NCBI GenBank assembly: GCA_010645155.1
Contig: CM021314.1
Location: forward strand, 9,109,052 to 9,173,051
Length of the DNA: 64,000 bases
DNA from: Tigriopus japonicus
Taxonomy: Eukaryota > Arthropoda > Copepoda > Harpacticoida > Harpacticidae
Direction: 5' to 3'
The position numbers and the translations under genes are program-made. The notes below the pieces were generated by a model. That model was not told where the DNA came from and did not search any database. It was given only the letters and a program-made list of their open reading frames with translations. Of the stretch, positions 12,101 to 23,425 are shown piece after piece; position 1 is the first letter of the stretch, and each line of letters opens with the position of its first letter.

Positions 12101-15100
12101 TATTTGCATCCATTTCTGCCCAACTTTGTTTTGCCGGATGATGTCGTGGCTGAGCATCGTCACATCGGGCAAAAACGACCAAAAAGGTTGTCGCCAATTA
12201 TTCATGCCAGAAAGGTGGGCTCAGGAAATTTTGCTGGGGTTCTCCATTCTTTCCACTTTTTTTTCAGATCTTTATCCAACAAAGTAAAACCATACACAGA
12301 AAAGAATTCTATTGATTTTTAAGAAATTGCAAATATCCCGGTTTTCCTCTCGAACTCCATTCTTTGTAGGACATGTCCGCTTTCGGTTATCACTTACATC
12401 GAGTCTGTAATAGAAACTTTCTCGACCGTTCTGACGCCTTATGGGAATTCAGATTAGCCTCAATCACAAGAAAAAAAGTCATCATGATATGAAGACAATC
12501 CCACCCCTGAAACGTTAATTGGTTTTACTTAAATGATCTGGCACCGAGACGCTCGAGCATCATATGGTGGTATGTGGATGAATGTACCTTATTTCTTGCT
12601 CGAGTCCTCTTCGAGTGCCAGAAAAAGCTCAGATGGATTTTGACGTCTTTTGTGCGACTGTCTGGCTTCGGAAGGAGCGAAATGAAAATCGATCGAATTG
12701 CGTTTTGGTTGGCTTGGTTGAATGCTGAACTTGGTCTGATATTTCATACGGTTCAAGTGTCCTTGAGAGGCCATATTTTAGCCGGCGAAGCCTGCCTCAT
12801 GATTTGGGGGCTGAAGTATCCAAATTATGATTGATAAAGATGGACTCGACAAGAGAAGCGAAGATGTGGGAAGTGAAGTTACACACTTTGAGTTGAAGAT
12901 GTCTAATTGAAGCCAATTGACGACGATTGTCTCTTACTTTCTTGCCTTCGCTCACGCTTCAAGGTGAATTCTGCTCACCTTTGGCAAACTTCCGAGGACA
13001 AGGGATCATCATGATATTTGAAATGACGAGAGCTACAAAAGTCAACCAACAGGACACTGCCAATTTTAGTGCCGGATCCTGAGAACCATTTGGTTCAATT
13101 AGGTTAAGGAATAGAAAAATCCATGCCATTTTGTAATCCTCGAAAATATTCTTTTTTTGGTTTTAAGAAACGAGTATTCGAAGAGGATGCGTTTGAATTT
13201 CTCCTCTCCTCTAACATCTTTAGAACAATGGTTAGATGAATCTTCAATCAGTATTCCTGGTCAACTCACTACTGAAGGGCTGTCCAGATCTGCCAAAAGC
13301 AACTCGATGTTAAACCAAATATCACATAAACGTTGATTATACACATTTAATTATGCTTCATTTATTTACAAAAAAAAATGATGATTAAAAAATTCATTAC
13401 AAAAAAATCTGCAACAACGAAAAAGACTTTATATTTTGATATTGACTAAACTCTTTTGGATCTCGTCTCTTCCAGGTTATTTCCAAAGACGATATGAAGC
13501 CTCAACAGAAGCCCTCGTTAAGTCTCTCTTCGTCCGTGGATGATGGGCTCAACGACGACGAATCCGATGACATTGACAGTGAAGTGAAACTCCGACCCAA
13601 AATCCAGACCTCCTCGAGCAAATCGGGCCCAATCATCAAACGCCAATGTCGAGTCCTGTTCTCCTACGCACCCGCTCACGAAGACGAATTGGAATTGCAA
13701 ATGGACGAGCTCATCGACTTCTTGGGCGAGGTCGAGGACGGATGGTGGCGAGGTGCTTTGAACGGCAAAACGGGCGTGTTCCCATCGAATTTCGTAGAAA
13801 TGGTCAATTCACCCGGGACAACGGAGCCATCTCTGAAATCGCCTCCTGTTGGAGAGAATATCCTAGAAAGCAAAAACAAGAAGAACGACCCGAATATTAA
13901 AGGTAAATCACGCATGACACATGCTTGAACGAGTAGATGTCGAACGAATAATTCTCTTTTCTCGTTTGCAGACAACTCACGCGTGGACATTGTGGAAGCC
14001 AGTCGAGCCAAGATCTCCAATCTGATTCAAGAGGCCGAATCCAAAGCCAAACCCGGTCGACTTCCGATTTCGGCGTTTGAAAGTAAGCCGAGCAAAAATG
14101 CCCCGAAAAAAGAGCCCCAGCCTCGACCTTCATTTGGTTTGGGGTTGGTGGCCTCTTTGGGAAGTAAGAGTCACGTGGCTCCGGTTTCTGCTGTGAACAC
14201 TGTTGTGATCGAGAATCACAATCTGCTCAAGAAGAGCAACTCACCGACAGCAGCCTCCAATCCTCTTGCTCAGCATCCTCTGAAAGGAGCAGAACGTCGC
14301 CAATCTCCCTTGGGGAGAGAGTCCAATCCCGATCTCAAGAATTCGGCGTCATCGACGTCGGCTAATAATGTCAGCAATATCAGTGCCCCCAGACTTCCTC
14401 CTAAACCAGGTAAAAATACAATTGCTCAAAGATGTGATTTAAGCTGTTAGATTTTTAAGTTTTTTTTACACATAATTTTCTATTTGGTCGAATCCAGAAA
14501 AGTATTAAAGCCACTCGTTCTATTTTTGTGCACAAAATGCACTTAACGTAGCTTCAAAATATTTTGGTTGTTGTAGTATCGTCCCACTAGACTCATTTGT
14601 TTGACCTTAACCCTGAAATTTCTAGTTCCTCGCACCTTCTGCTCCAATTCCAATCAAAATATTCATCGAAAATTCTTCATTGAACCTTCGAACACCTCCG
14701 AATCAATCCTTCCCTTTCCAAGTTCCAAAACAAGCTCAAAGTCCCAAATAGAAATGTCGTTTCCATCCCCAATCAAACGGGTGGATCAGTATCACTTGGC
14801 ACAATCCGGACATCAGATTGAATTTCATCTCTCATGGAATCGCTCGGGTTCGTCCCACGGTCATTTCGTTTCCCATGAATCGGATATCCAGGATCCTCGT
14901 CGTAAACGGGGCTTCTTCCGAAGAATTTCCATGAGTCTGAGATCTCTGATTGCTAAGAAGACCCGATCCATTTCTCTTAAAAGTCATCAAGACGATTCGA
15001 TTTCGATGACGTCCTTATCGCTTTCTGAGAAGTGTCGAAGTAGCACAAATTCTCTCAAAAATCTGTTCCAAAAGATTTCACCGTCCAAGTGGAAAGGCAG

Positions 15101-18100
15101 CAGAGAGACCTCAATGTTCAGTCTTCATTCTCAAGATTCTATCATTCAAGAGGTTCCTGACCAAGCCTCAAGTCTTCCTTATATTCTTGATATTCCAAGC
15201 CCAACCCGACGACGATCAAAGTCAAAGTTAGGCTCATTGGAGCTTTCCAAAATCCGCCGATTTCGTACTGTTCCCGATTTACAAAGTTCCGGTATCAGTA
15301 ATGATTTTTTCAACCAAAGTCGGGGATGGAAATCGACTCCTCGTCGGAAATCTCCGAGAAATGTTGGACCGACTTGGAAGACTTTCTGTGCTTCTGTCGG
15401 GGATCTTGGAAGTAATACGAGTGGCTCCACTGACAGTATTTATTATTACGTAATGAATGGCCGTCAAATTCGAGGTCGTCGACGATCGCCATCTGTACTT
15501 CCTCCCAAATATCAGTTCCAAAACACTTATGAACCCAAACGATATCAAATTCCCAGACATCGTCCCAGTCAAGGAAAACTTATTAGCTCTAACAGCATAA
15601 AGTTGCAAGTTCAGCAGTTTGTTAAGCAAATCGTAATCTTTCAGAGGCTTTTGACGAGTACTTGAGATTTATCAAATTAAGAGTATTAAGGCATAATCTA
15701 TATGCAAGGTCAAAAAATATTACTGTGACTAGTTTTGTTCTCTCTTTTTAGAGGGATTTTAGCTCTGATTTCCAGTGATAATAAGTTTTCCTTGATCTAG
15801 TCCCAAAAATGGGCTTAGCGTGTCATTTCCAAACAAACATGCCATTTGTGCCTTCTAAAAAATCAGAATCCACGTGTCCCATCACAAATATTTGGTTCCA
15901 TCGGCAACGCTCACAACGCCTCTTCTCTCGATGCTAAAATTAGTTCCTTGATATGATTGATTTAGCCGCAAATTTGTATGTACCAGGTGGAAAAAAGGCT
16001 GATAAGGCAGGGAATTGGTGTTCCTTATCTTTTGTTTCTGGCCATCTATTTGTTCGATTTGGGTGTCCTTATCTACTCAAAATTATGTCTCAGTCTGTGT
16101 GACGGTTCAAAAAAATAAAGGTCGTACAAACATCTTTTAAAAACACTTGTGCTCCCTGCGATTTTCGTTGTTGTTGTTGTTGTCATAGTTGTAGGCCACG
16201 GAAGCATTTGGCCCAATTCTGTGGCGCTTTTACGTCTCCTTTAAGGCCCTTTTTTGGGCAGTAAGTTAAACAGATCTTTTGCTCCGTGATTCTTGTCGAA
16301 CTGTGTGTTCTGACTCAGGGACTCTATTTCGCTTAATCTTCCCGATTTAATCAACAAATGTGCTGCTAATCCACGAAACTTGAGAGTTTCAGTGTTGAAA
16401 CGTACCCACCAAACTGTGAATTGCGTTCCACTCAGCCACTATCTTCAGAGATATCAATGTGCGAAAGTAAGCTACATTTTCCGCTAGCGCCAAAATGTAA
16501 TCTGGATATTTTCTGGCCCACCTGTTTCATTATCAATTTTTTTCATGTGACCTTGGCCAAGGAAACTCGAGAAACACTTGTGTGAGGTGTTACTTATTGA
16601 TTTTTATTTTATTTCTACTCTCTTCCAGTCAAGGAACAATGTATCGTCCAGTTTCCCTACACAGCCTTGAATGATGATGAGTTGACCTTAACCGAAGGCC
16701 AAATCGTGACGATCATCACCAAGGAGGTAGAGGATAAGGGATGGTGGAAGGGTGAAGTCGATGGCAAGGTAGGGGTTTTCCCCGATAATTTCGTCAAACT
16801 GATCACTCCTTCAGGAACCAACACCGCCAATGGATCATCCGAAGAGGTAAAACTAACATTGAAATCCAAATCCGTAGAACGTGGAACCTCATTTAATTTC
16901 TTAGAAAGGATCTCATGGTATCTAGCTTATCATGGAACATGACTCATTCGGATTTGTTATCTGTTCCCTTCTAGCTCGGTGGTGTCAAGGCTCCAGTAGC
17001 TCCCCCTGCTACAAAGAAGCCTCAAAGGCCTCCCGGAAGTCCGACCTTGAAGAGTAATCAGCCGAAGAAATCAGGAGGAGGGTCGTCATCCTCCACCCAA
17101 ACCAACCGACAAATGGAGAGAAAGCTCAGTTCGACTTCATCGTCCATGGACGAGAATTCTCGGGGAAGTCGCGAACACTTGGACGAACCCGATGTGAGCC
17201 TTTCCTCTCCCAAGAGAGTGATAACTTCGTCTGTACGAGAGCGGTCGAAAAAACTGTTCAATGCGAGCAAGGATAACCTGTCCTCATCGTCCGATTCGTC
17301 CAAGAGGAACTCATTTGGCAAGGCCAATCCACCACCAAGGCCGAAACCTCCATCAGCTTCGGCCAAACCGGGAGCTTCAACGTCAGCTTCGAATGTCAAA
17401 CCGATTGCCTCCACTTTCAACAAGGTGACTGCGGCTGTGACCTCGAGATTTTCGGGATCGGGAAGCAAATCCCAAAACTTGAGCATGGCTGATCGGCACC
17501 AGAGTCTGCCCGTGACTGCCCATGAGACCTTGAATCTGTCTCTAGACAGTGAGTTGGATTGTGTGGAACGCAACGAGCGATTGGCTCATCCAACCGCAGG
17601 AAGAGCCAAAGCGCCCAAACGTCGACCTCCTTCGTCGGTTTTCGTGAAAGAAGCCGTAAGTCTCTCTTTATGATCTCTATTTTCTATGTTTGTATGTGTG
17701 GTTTGAAAAACGGGTTGATTTGTTAGTTTGAACGGTTTCTTGTGTTTTTTCTATGTTTTGGTTGTTTCCTTGTGTTTTGGCATGTTTTGTGTGATATTGA
17801 TTTCCAGAAGGCCATTGACGACGTCTTCGAAACGATGATCGTCCCGGAGACTCCGGACTCTTCGCTTGGTGGCGATGACTTGTCCGAAATCTCCTCTGCA
17901 AAAGACAAAGAAGCCTTGAGCAAGTCTCTGGATAGTGGTTTAAGTGTGGATTGTCGTGATCCGTCTCCTACGTCCCAACTCGTTCCGCCTGATCAATCTC
18001 GAGAAGCCAATAAAAGTCGGCTCTCGTTCAAACTGGTCAGAAAACAAGTCAAGGTAGATAGATGGGATTTGATCTTGGTTTGGGAAAAGTGCTTGGAACT

Positions 18101-19466
18101 TGTTTGTGGTACATACACTAACACATTCAATATGGTTCTACAATCTAAACCGTGTCTTTTACAGGATGTGTTGGGTGGTTTGACCAATGGGAATCACTTC
18201 TCGACATCTACGGACTCGTTGCAAAAACAGAAATCCAATGAGGATCTCACCAAAGCGGCAAGTCCACCCAAGGAGTCATCGGTCAAACTGGCTTCTGCCA
18301 AAAAGCAACCTCCTCCAAAGCCACCCGTGGTCGTTTCCACCCCCGTGATTGCCCCCGTGGCCGTTTTAACCACGGCGAATCCGGAAAACAATAAAACGGA
18401 GAGGATTATTCCACCTAAAGTCGAAGAACCCGAGAAACCCACTTGGTTAGAGGAACTTAGTCGGAAGCAGGCCAATCGAAAGAGCCTTTTGAAGGAGCAC
18501 CAACACAATAATTATCACGCCTCACAACAGGGCAGCAATTCCAGTGGTATTATCAACAGTGAGCATGCGAGCAATAAATCAAAAGAAAACGAGGCTCCCA
18601 CCGAAACCACGACGAACCATGGAGCCCCTGTTGTTCCCGAGAACAAGCCCGTTATTCCAATCAAGCCCAGTCAGATCAAGGAGGATGGTGAGGACTGGCC
18701 TTCATAAAGTGAGTTTGAACCTTTCATTTCATCAAGTCTCTCCGTCTTTCAGTTTCAAGCCGAAAATCCATGTTCTTGTCCAATGTTAAACGGCCTTCGT
18801 CCTTGGGAAATCAACCCAATCCGGACGTTAAACCAACGGTGATCACAACAACCGGATCGGTGGATTCGTCCGTGATATTGGCACATACTTCTTCAACTTT
18901 GTCATCGACGTCTTCCTCGACCACCTCTGGATCGACTACATCCGTGACCACATCGTGTTCATCCACGACGAGCTCCGTGACATCCTCACCAGAAAAAGTG
19001 CCCCAAATTCGAAGTGGCTCCATCGAGAAACCTTTGGTTCCGTCTTTAGAAACCAATCCTAAGGTAGTATCAAAAGAAACCAAAGCCGTCGATAACAGCA
19101 TCAATCGATCGTGGACCAAACCCTCTCCTAAAAAGGTCGAGGACACAATGGCCATCAAAACGCCCGCAGAATCCGTTGATAATGACGTGTCAGCCGCAAA
19201 AACTGACGCTGAATTGGGCGATCTTGAGAAGCTAACTTTGATTGAAAGGGTAAAATTGATTTTTTTAAATTACAAAATGGGGCATACTCAATGAATGAAT
19301 TTGTGTCTCTTAGGTCCGCCGTCTGGAAGAAGTGGTGAAACTGATGGAAATCAAGCACAAATCTGAAATGTCCACCCTGATGAGCGATTTGCAAACAGAA
19401 CGCGAAACCCGTTCCAATTTGGAGAAAGAGCTCGAGCGATTTATTCGGACATCATCCATCGTCTAA
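6136..19466 (+). CDS. cindr: CIN85/CD2AP-family SH3 adaptor (cindr-like)
   Basis: Endocytic and cytoskeletal scaffold protein of the CIN85/CD2AP family, which in known members links Cbl, capping protein and membrane cargo through SH3 domains. Exons: 6136-6139, 6832-6989, 13476-13902, 13972-14409, 16629-16846, 16975-17655, 17808-18053, 18165-18687, 18753-19249, 19314-19466. They join to one frame of 1,114 codons plus stop. The first coding exon is only ATGG before GTAAGG, giving [12 protein letters not shown], matching the family N-terminus (CD2AP MVDY, CIN85 MVEA). SH3-A is residues 1-54 (GGWWEG, FPDNFV), SH3-B about 110-163 (DGWWRG, FPSNFV), SH3-C about 343-400 (KGWWKG, FPDNFV). Then comes a long Ser/Pro-rich region with [14 protein letters not shown] and RLPPKP ligand-type motifs, and a charged helical C-terminus (about 1065-1114) like the family coiled coil. 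The fourth exon (13972-14409) also ends in a Pro-rich RLPPKP stretch. The transcription start is not determined. Confidence 0.9.
6990..10363. other. First part of the long adaptor intron
   Basis: This belongs to a 6.5-kb intron (6990-13475) between the SH3-A and SH3-B exons. Frames on both strands in 7.0-10.3 kb are short and overlapping, and I find no recognisable domain. Some minus-strand frames at 8.4-9.3 kb could be decayed mobile DNA, but I cannot place them in a family. Confidence 0.45.
10364..11089 (+). CDS. Candidate alternative first exon of the adaptor, or separate ORF
   Basis: An ATG-started frame runs 10364-11089 (stop included) within the long adaptor intron. At 10966/10967 it has a good donor, GAG followed by GTAACA, in phase 0. 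The next adaptor exon (13476) also begins in phase 0, so splicing would add 201 residues ahead of the SH3-B part and bypass SH3-A. The peptide is basic and Ser-rich, with a CQC motif near residue 45 and a His-rich stretch. I recognise no domain. The length of the frame and its phase match support coding use; no promoter was identified. Alternatively it encodes an unrelated single-exon protein of 241 aa. Confidence 0.4.
   Translation: MPSSDLRVFSHEDEALCVYGDPNRPQSQLRVYQVNKNDPRHYCQCAVHRKQKQNTNNHHQHHRRLVSSSSPVLKRQTSLLSLLSLKNLNRKSVSRCSSLKTHDAEDGTPQTSRFSSSVKLLKPFLSLDYSKKRWAGSCDTGLNCDHIVHLRGFQRRGTLYPNQYPQHQPLKASASTSTLFLGNNFVSLPQEVANFSERKTEVTLTLERLALFLNNSSYAKKIVSGVDVEGRENDGLVHRVL
11405..12322 (+). CDS. 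Candidate alternative first exon with myristoylation-type start
   Basis: The frame opens with a good start context (GAGCCATGG) and the peptide begins MGQSNSTR, which fits an N-myristoylation signal (Gly at 2, Ser at 6). It is Ser/Cys-rich, then acidic with [14 protein letters not shown] stretches. A donor at 12214/12215 (AGAAAG then GTGGGC) is in phase 0, matching the phase-0 acceptor at 13476. A spliced product would carry 270 new residues followed by SH3-B, SH3-C and the coiled coil. Read through without splicing, the frame stops at 12322 (305 aa). Use as an alternative first exon is inferred from phase only. Confidence 0.4.
   Translation: MGQSNSTRVQALTVDQTVPVLTNAASPMPLPTSSFNWPSLSCCTGCYPSSCWKLSKASSYSPFRSDGRQPEGALFSSTSPSRFHPANPLASSSSSSSFPPTSARSATSSSWCSFIRFWLLSPAFGCYRCLELPVRRKLDHDRQQDRPEQIENEVAVVAGNYDQENNNNEVVVVDVDVNDNVEDTMELLDVEEHAVVATDDEIIAISRDQNQLVCDGDIGSNWQKATSPSRRKYLHPFLPNFVLPDDVVAEHRHIGQKRPKRLSPIIHARKVGSGNFAGVLHSFHFFFRSLSNKVKPYTEKNSIDF
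12323..13475. other. Last part of the long adaptor intron
   Basis: AT-rich intron sequence ending in the acceptor CTCTTCCAG at 13475. Short frames (for example 12574-12834) have no domain or splice support. Confidence 0.45.
14626..15665 (+). CDS. Candidate alternative last exon of the adaptor
   Basis: An acceptor (AAATTTCTAG, ending 14625) opens a frame of 346 codons up to a TGA at 15665. The preceding adaptor exon ends at 14409 in phase 1, and this exon starts with the two bases needed to complete a Val codon, so it continues the same frame directly. The isoform would have 688 residues: SH3-A, SH3-B and a new tail, without SH3-C and the coiled coil. The tail is strongly basic and Ser-rich, with [21 protein letters not shown] and [14 protein letters not shown] stretches that look suited to phosphorylation or membrane and actin binding. 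I do not recognise a domain. A separate intronless gene is possible but lacks a promoter signal. Confidence 0.5.
15666..16628. other. Adaptor intron before SH3-C, nothing recognised
   Basis: AT-rich sequence with a short GTT run near 16170, ending at the acceptor TCTTCCAG. No frame, repeat family or RNA gene is evident. Confidence 0.4.
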
Positions 19467-20126
19467 TCCGGAGAGACCTTCGATAAAGTTCTCGAGGAAA
19501 CATGCAGTGCAATTAGCTTGCTCCAACCCTATTCTTTTTCGTATATTCCATAACACTACCACTTCATTCATTATCATTATTACCGATTCTACTCTACCGC
19601 TACTGAAACTATTGCTACTATTACCATTACTACTTACCACATGTATGTTCACTAGGTCTAGTCAAGCAAATGTGCTTGTTGTATGAGGCTGACTACCAAT
19701 TAACCGCTTTTACGCAAGCTTCCGATTGTGATGGTTCGATTAGCTTAAAGGCAAGCTTTTGGCTCTCATTGACATGGCAAAAAATACACTAACGTTACTA
19801 CTAAAACTCGTTCCACTGATATCCCTACATATATCAATTCCAAGCCAGCATTTGGATCAGATCAAACGTCAAAGTATTTTTCTTGCATTTCTCCGTAGAG
19901 TTACAAGAACACTGGTATTTTTCCCCCAGCCTCGATCATCGTCTCTGACGTGCAACCATTCCATGTAATCCTTATTATTTTTCATTGCGTTAATTGGTAT
20001 CCCATCCGACTTGTTCCATGATCACGGTATGCATCATTTTTGTACATTGAGATCCTTCGCCAAAGACTTGAAGCGAAATACAAATCTAGAGTCACCCAGT
20101 GTCTGACCTGTTTTACAAATACCATG
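19467..20126. other. Convergent intergenic region
   Basis: 3' flank of the adaptor gene and downstream flank of the minus-strand secreted protein. It holds simple-sequence TACT/TATT repeats near 19560-19640 and no gene. I find no canonical AATAAA for the adaptor. Confidence 0.4.
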
Positions 20127-20132
20127 TTTATT
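20127..20132 (-). terminator. Polyadenylation signal of the YGAP-repeat gene
   Basis: AATAAA on the minus strand, about 130 bases downstream of the stop codon at 20263. Confidence 0.45.
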
Positions 20133-20262
20133 CACTCTCTCGAACTAGCACGTATAAAGATAGAATACTCTCCATCAATCCAACTTGGATGGAGACCAAA
20201 GCTCTGACTGACGATTGACTATTTGACTCTCTTTGGTTCGTTCAACTTGGGGCGGACCTCAG

Positions 20263-21055
20263 CTAACCCGAAGATCTCTTTAAGGCCTCTTGGTAGGCCT
20301 GTTCAAAAACGGCCTTGGCCACTTTGACCTCGGGTGTATCCGTGACAGCCACGGGAAATTCATTTTCATAAACATAATCCACGTTCTGGTATTGTCCATT
20401 GTCCTCAAAGATGGTATAGTAATCGGGATCCAAGATCTGTTCTTGACAAGTGACGCAATCCGAAGGCTGATCTTCAGTGTAGTATTGGAACCCGAAACCA
20501 AAGGGATTGTATGGGACCACATATTGTGTTTCCTCAATAGTATAAGGAATATCTTCATCAATATCATCCACATATTGTGGAATTGGTGCAAAAGGCACGG
20601 AAAAGCGAGGATTCATAGCATTAGTTCGGATAAACCCGGGCGATATCACAGGTGGAGCAGGATGGGCCAAATCAATATCTTCAATAGGTTGAGGTTCCAA
20701 TAAGAATTCAGGCACATCCTGGATCACTTCAGGCTCAGGTTCCAATGGGGCAGCTGGAATAGGCGGAGCCTGAGGCACGCCATAACCCGTGGAAATTGGA
20801 GCTGCGGCTGGAGCACCATAACCTGAGGAAATTGGTAATGCTGCGGGAGCTCCATAATTGTGAGAAGGCGCTTGAGTGGGCGTGTGATAGCCTTGATGGG
20901 TCTTGGGATGGTTCTTATGTGAGTGGAGCACGCCTCCTAGGGTTTGAGATGCCAAGTTGAGCACAAGAATTGCCACCTGAATATTTTTTAGATTGAGGGT
21001 TTGGGGTTATTTATGAGATAAAATGTTGAGCATTTGTCCTTACCAAAGCAGTCAT
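20263..21055 (-). CDS. Small secreted protein with YGAP repeats, cuticle-like
   Basis: Two coding exons: 21055-21044 and 20976-20263, joined in phase 0 across a 67-bp intron (GTAAGG donor, TATTCAG acceptor). The product is about 241 aa. Joining the tiny first exon gives MTALVAILVLNLASQTLGG, a good signal peptide, which the second exon alone lacks. Residues about 40-75 hold repeats of the form GYGAPAAAPIS, followed by a Pro/Glu-rich segment, an acidic Tyr-rich segment, a CVTC pair and a charged helical C-terminus. The low-complexity YGAP repeats resemble arthropod cuticle or matrix proteins, but there is no chitin-binding consensus, so the role in the extracellular matrix is inference. Confidence 0.75.
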
Positions 21056-21133
21056 GGTTGTAGTGGGGGAAGTGTGCAGGTGTGTTATCCTAGTTTGCAG
21101 AGTGAATATGGCCCTGATAGAAGGACGTTGTCC

Positions 21134-21140
21134 TTATATA
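21134..21140 (-). promoter_or_regulatory. TATA box of the YGAP-repeat gene
   Basis: TATATAA on the minus strand, about 80 bases upstream of the ATG at 21055. Transcription would start near 21108, leaving a leader of about 50 bases. Confidence 0.6.
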
Positions 21141-21608
21141 TGCCTTGTCAAAGTCATCGCACTCTGACATACTGTAGGAATATGGGCATTTTCCGGTCGC
21201 ATATTCATTCCTCGGTGGACGAAATGGAGTGGTTGGAGTCGATTGGGGGCTCAAGGAGCATAACACCGCCTATTTGTAGAATCGCCCTTTTATCTCGAAA
21301 GAAGTTGGTTGATCAACATGTTGCTACTGTCCATTGAAAACAAGTACTTTAGTAGCTTTTTAGTTGTGCCAAAGTGATAATAATATCTTTTTAAAAGAGG
21401 TTTTAGTTGTCTTGTATTTTTATGCCAACGTGTCCAGGAAATTTAATTAAATTCAAAAAGAGCCATCGATCTCCTTGGTCTCATTCAAAAATACATTTCC
21501 CGGTTTGCTCCGAGACTTCAGAAAAGATCTAATTTGCTCTTTCTTGTATTGTACTAAGTATATCTTCTTACTTGTATTAAGATATCTCTAACCATATATT
21601 TCAGTTTT

Positions 21609-21950
21609 TCACTTTGAAGCAATGTCTTCCAGGATCTTTCTTGCGTCTTGAGCATCTCCGTTAAGTTGCCTTTGCCTTAACCAATCAACCCAGGGTTCCT
21701 CTTTCCTGCCACAAAAATATGGTATAAGTTCTAATTTGCCCTCATGAACGCTGGATAATTCAGTGAAAGTATAGGGTTTAAAGATTGGCAGGTTTGGGTG
21801 AACATTATAAATCACGGAAGGGGGATCAAGGTACAAACAAGTAACGAAATAGACAAAATATTGGTGGCGAAGTAAACGAAACCAAAACCGAAAGCTAATA
21901 AAACACGTACAGAACAGAATTTGCTCTAAAACTGTTTTTTTTATGCGACG
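21609..21950 (-). pseudogene. Open 3'-terminal reading frame, unidentified
   Basis: A minus-strand frame is open from about 21950 to a stop at 21609, roughly 110 codons, but has no ATG in the upstream half. The first half is hydrophobic and aromatic; the second half is soluble and ends KILEDIASK. It looks like a last exon or a remnant whose upstream part is missing. I cannot assign a family. Confidence 0.3.
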
Positions 21951-22584
21951 CAGATTTCATAGTATTGAAAGAAAAGTTGTTGGAATCGAATCATGCTTTT
22001 TGTTGAACTCTTTTAGGCAAAGTGTCCGAGTTTTTTTCCTACTCTTGACAATAGTCGTCTGATTTTGTCACCAATAAAAATTTAGATTTTAAATATTTTT
22101 GTCAAAATTATGACAAGGTCAAAACGAATGAATAAAATGTCTCGGTTTTGCCAAAATCAGAGAGATCAGTTTTTGGTATTACCAGTTTTTAAAAACAATT
22201 ATCATGTTAAGAATGTTAGAATTTAAGGAACACGATTTTCACGAGGAAAATCGGTGCTACAGACGAAAATACCAAATCGCCTTGTCAAAAAGTATTTCTT
22301 AAATATCCGGCTTTTTCCAAATATCTTGGGCTTTTGAAGAAAATATAAATTAGATATTTTGTCACTTTTTTGTAAATATTTTTTCCGGGCTCTAATCATC
22401 AAAAAACACTTCACTACGTGAAACCCTATCATAAATACATACTCTTGAAAACTTTACTTGTTAGCTCTATTTCCCGATATTTGCGAAACTCTTTCGATGT
22501 GGCTCGGGAGTTTGAATGACAACAACCAATTGACCATTAATTTCACACACATTGGCAAAAGTAGGTTCAGCAAGTCAACTCTTT

Positions 22585-22748
22585 TTAGCTATCTGCATCT
22601 GCTTTGTTCAGGGGATGGATCTCGTTAAGAGGGATATCATCCAGATATGGTTGATGGCGGCTCAAACTCAAAATATCCTCAGACGCTCCTGATGATGTCT
22701 TCCTCAATTTGAGATTAGATGAGATTGTGAGCCCTCGCCCAAACCACC
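22585..22748 (-). pseudogene. Exon-like fragment, unidentified
   Basis: On the minus strand a plausible acceptor (CCTTTAACCCTTAG) at 22749 opens 54 codons to a TAA at 22585. The peptide starts WFGRGLTISSNLKLRK and ends LNKADADS, hydrophilic like a cytoplasmic tail. No upstream exon with matching phase was found, so this may be an orphan exon of a decayed gene. Confidence 0.25.
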
Positions 22749-23425
22749 CTAAGGGTTAAAGGAGTCAACAAAAGCTCTTGAAAATTCCATTTTGCCCATC
22801 GTTGATAAATGAATCGGAGTCGAAGGTACATTTAAGCTAGTCTGTATTTCATAACTCTTTTCGGTTCACGGTCTACAAGTTTTTGTCAATTCTATATCAA
22901 AAAAATAATATTTGACGGACCGACGCTTTCTTGATCAAATGAGTGGCTTGAAAAGCTTAAATGGGTGAATGAGAAATTTAGGATCCACTCGATGACATTG
23001 TTGAACGAGATCAGACTACTTTTGATGAATGCGGTTGAAACCTTGGAAAAAAAGTGCACATACGATAATCCTATACTGTAAATATGTCTATTGCTCCTCA
23101 GCGTAGGAATAATAATCAAAGTTGGGTAAAAGAATATTTCTCTATATTTGAATAACGTTGCTACTGACGGACAATGATTTTATATCCGCTTTGATCATAC
23201 TAAGCACCAACGAAATATACTAAACCTGATCGCATAATCGAATTTTGTTTTAACTTGATCAATCCTGGGTTGATTGTGGCGACAACAAGTGCAAACATTG
23301 AAAACTTCAAAAAGACCAACAACTTGACGTCGTTGATGCTTCTTTCTCATGAGCTTCTCTAGTCAGAATACCTTGTTAGACACTTAATAGCTACCTATTG
23401 ACATCATTAAAAGTTTATTATTAAT

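Noticed and set aside
17058..17573. 171-codon frame on the minus strand in the adaptor gene
   Set aside because: Shadow of the Ser/Pro-rich coding exon on the plus strand.
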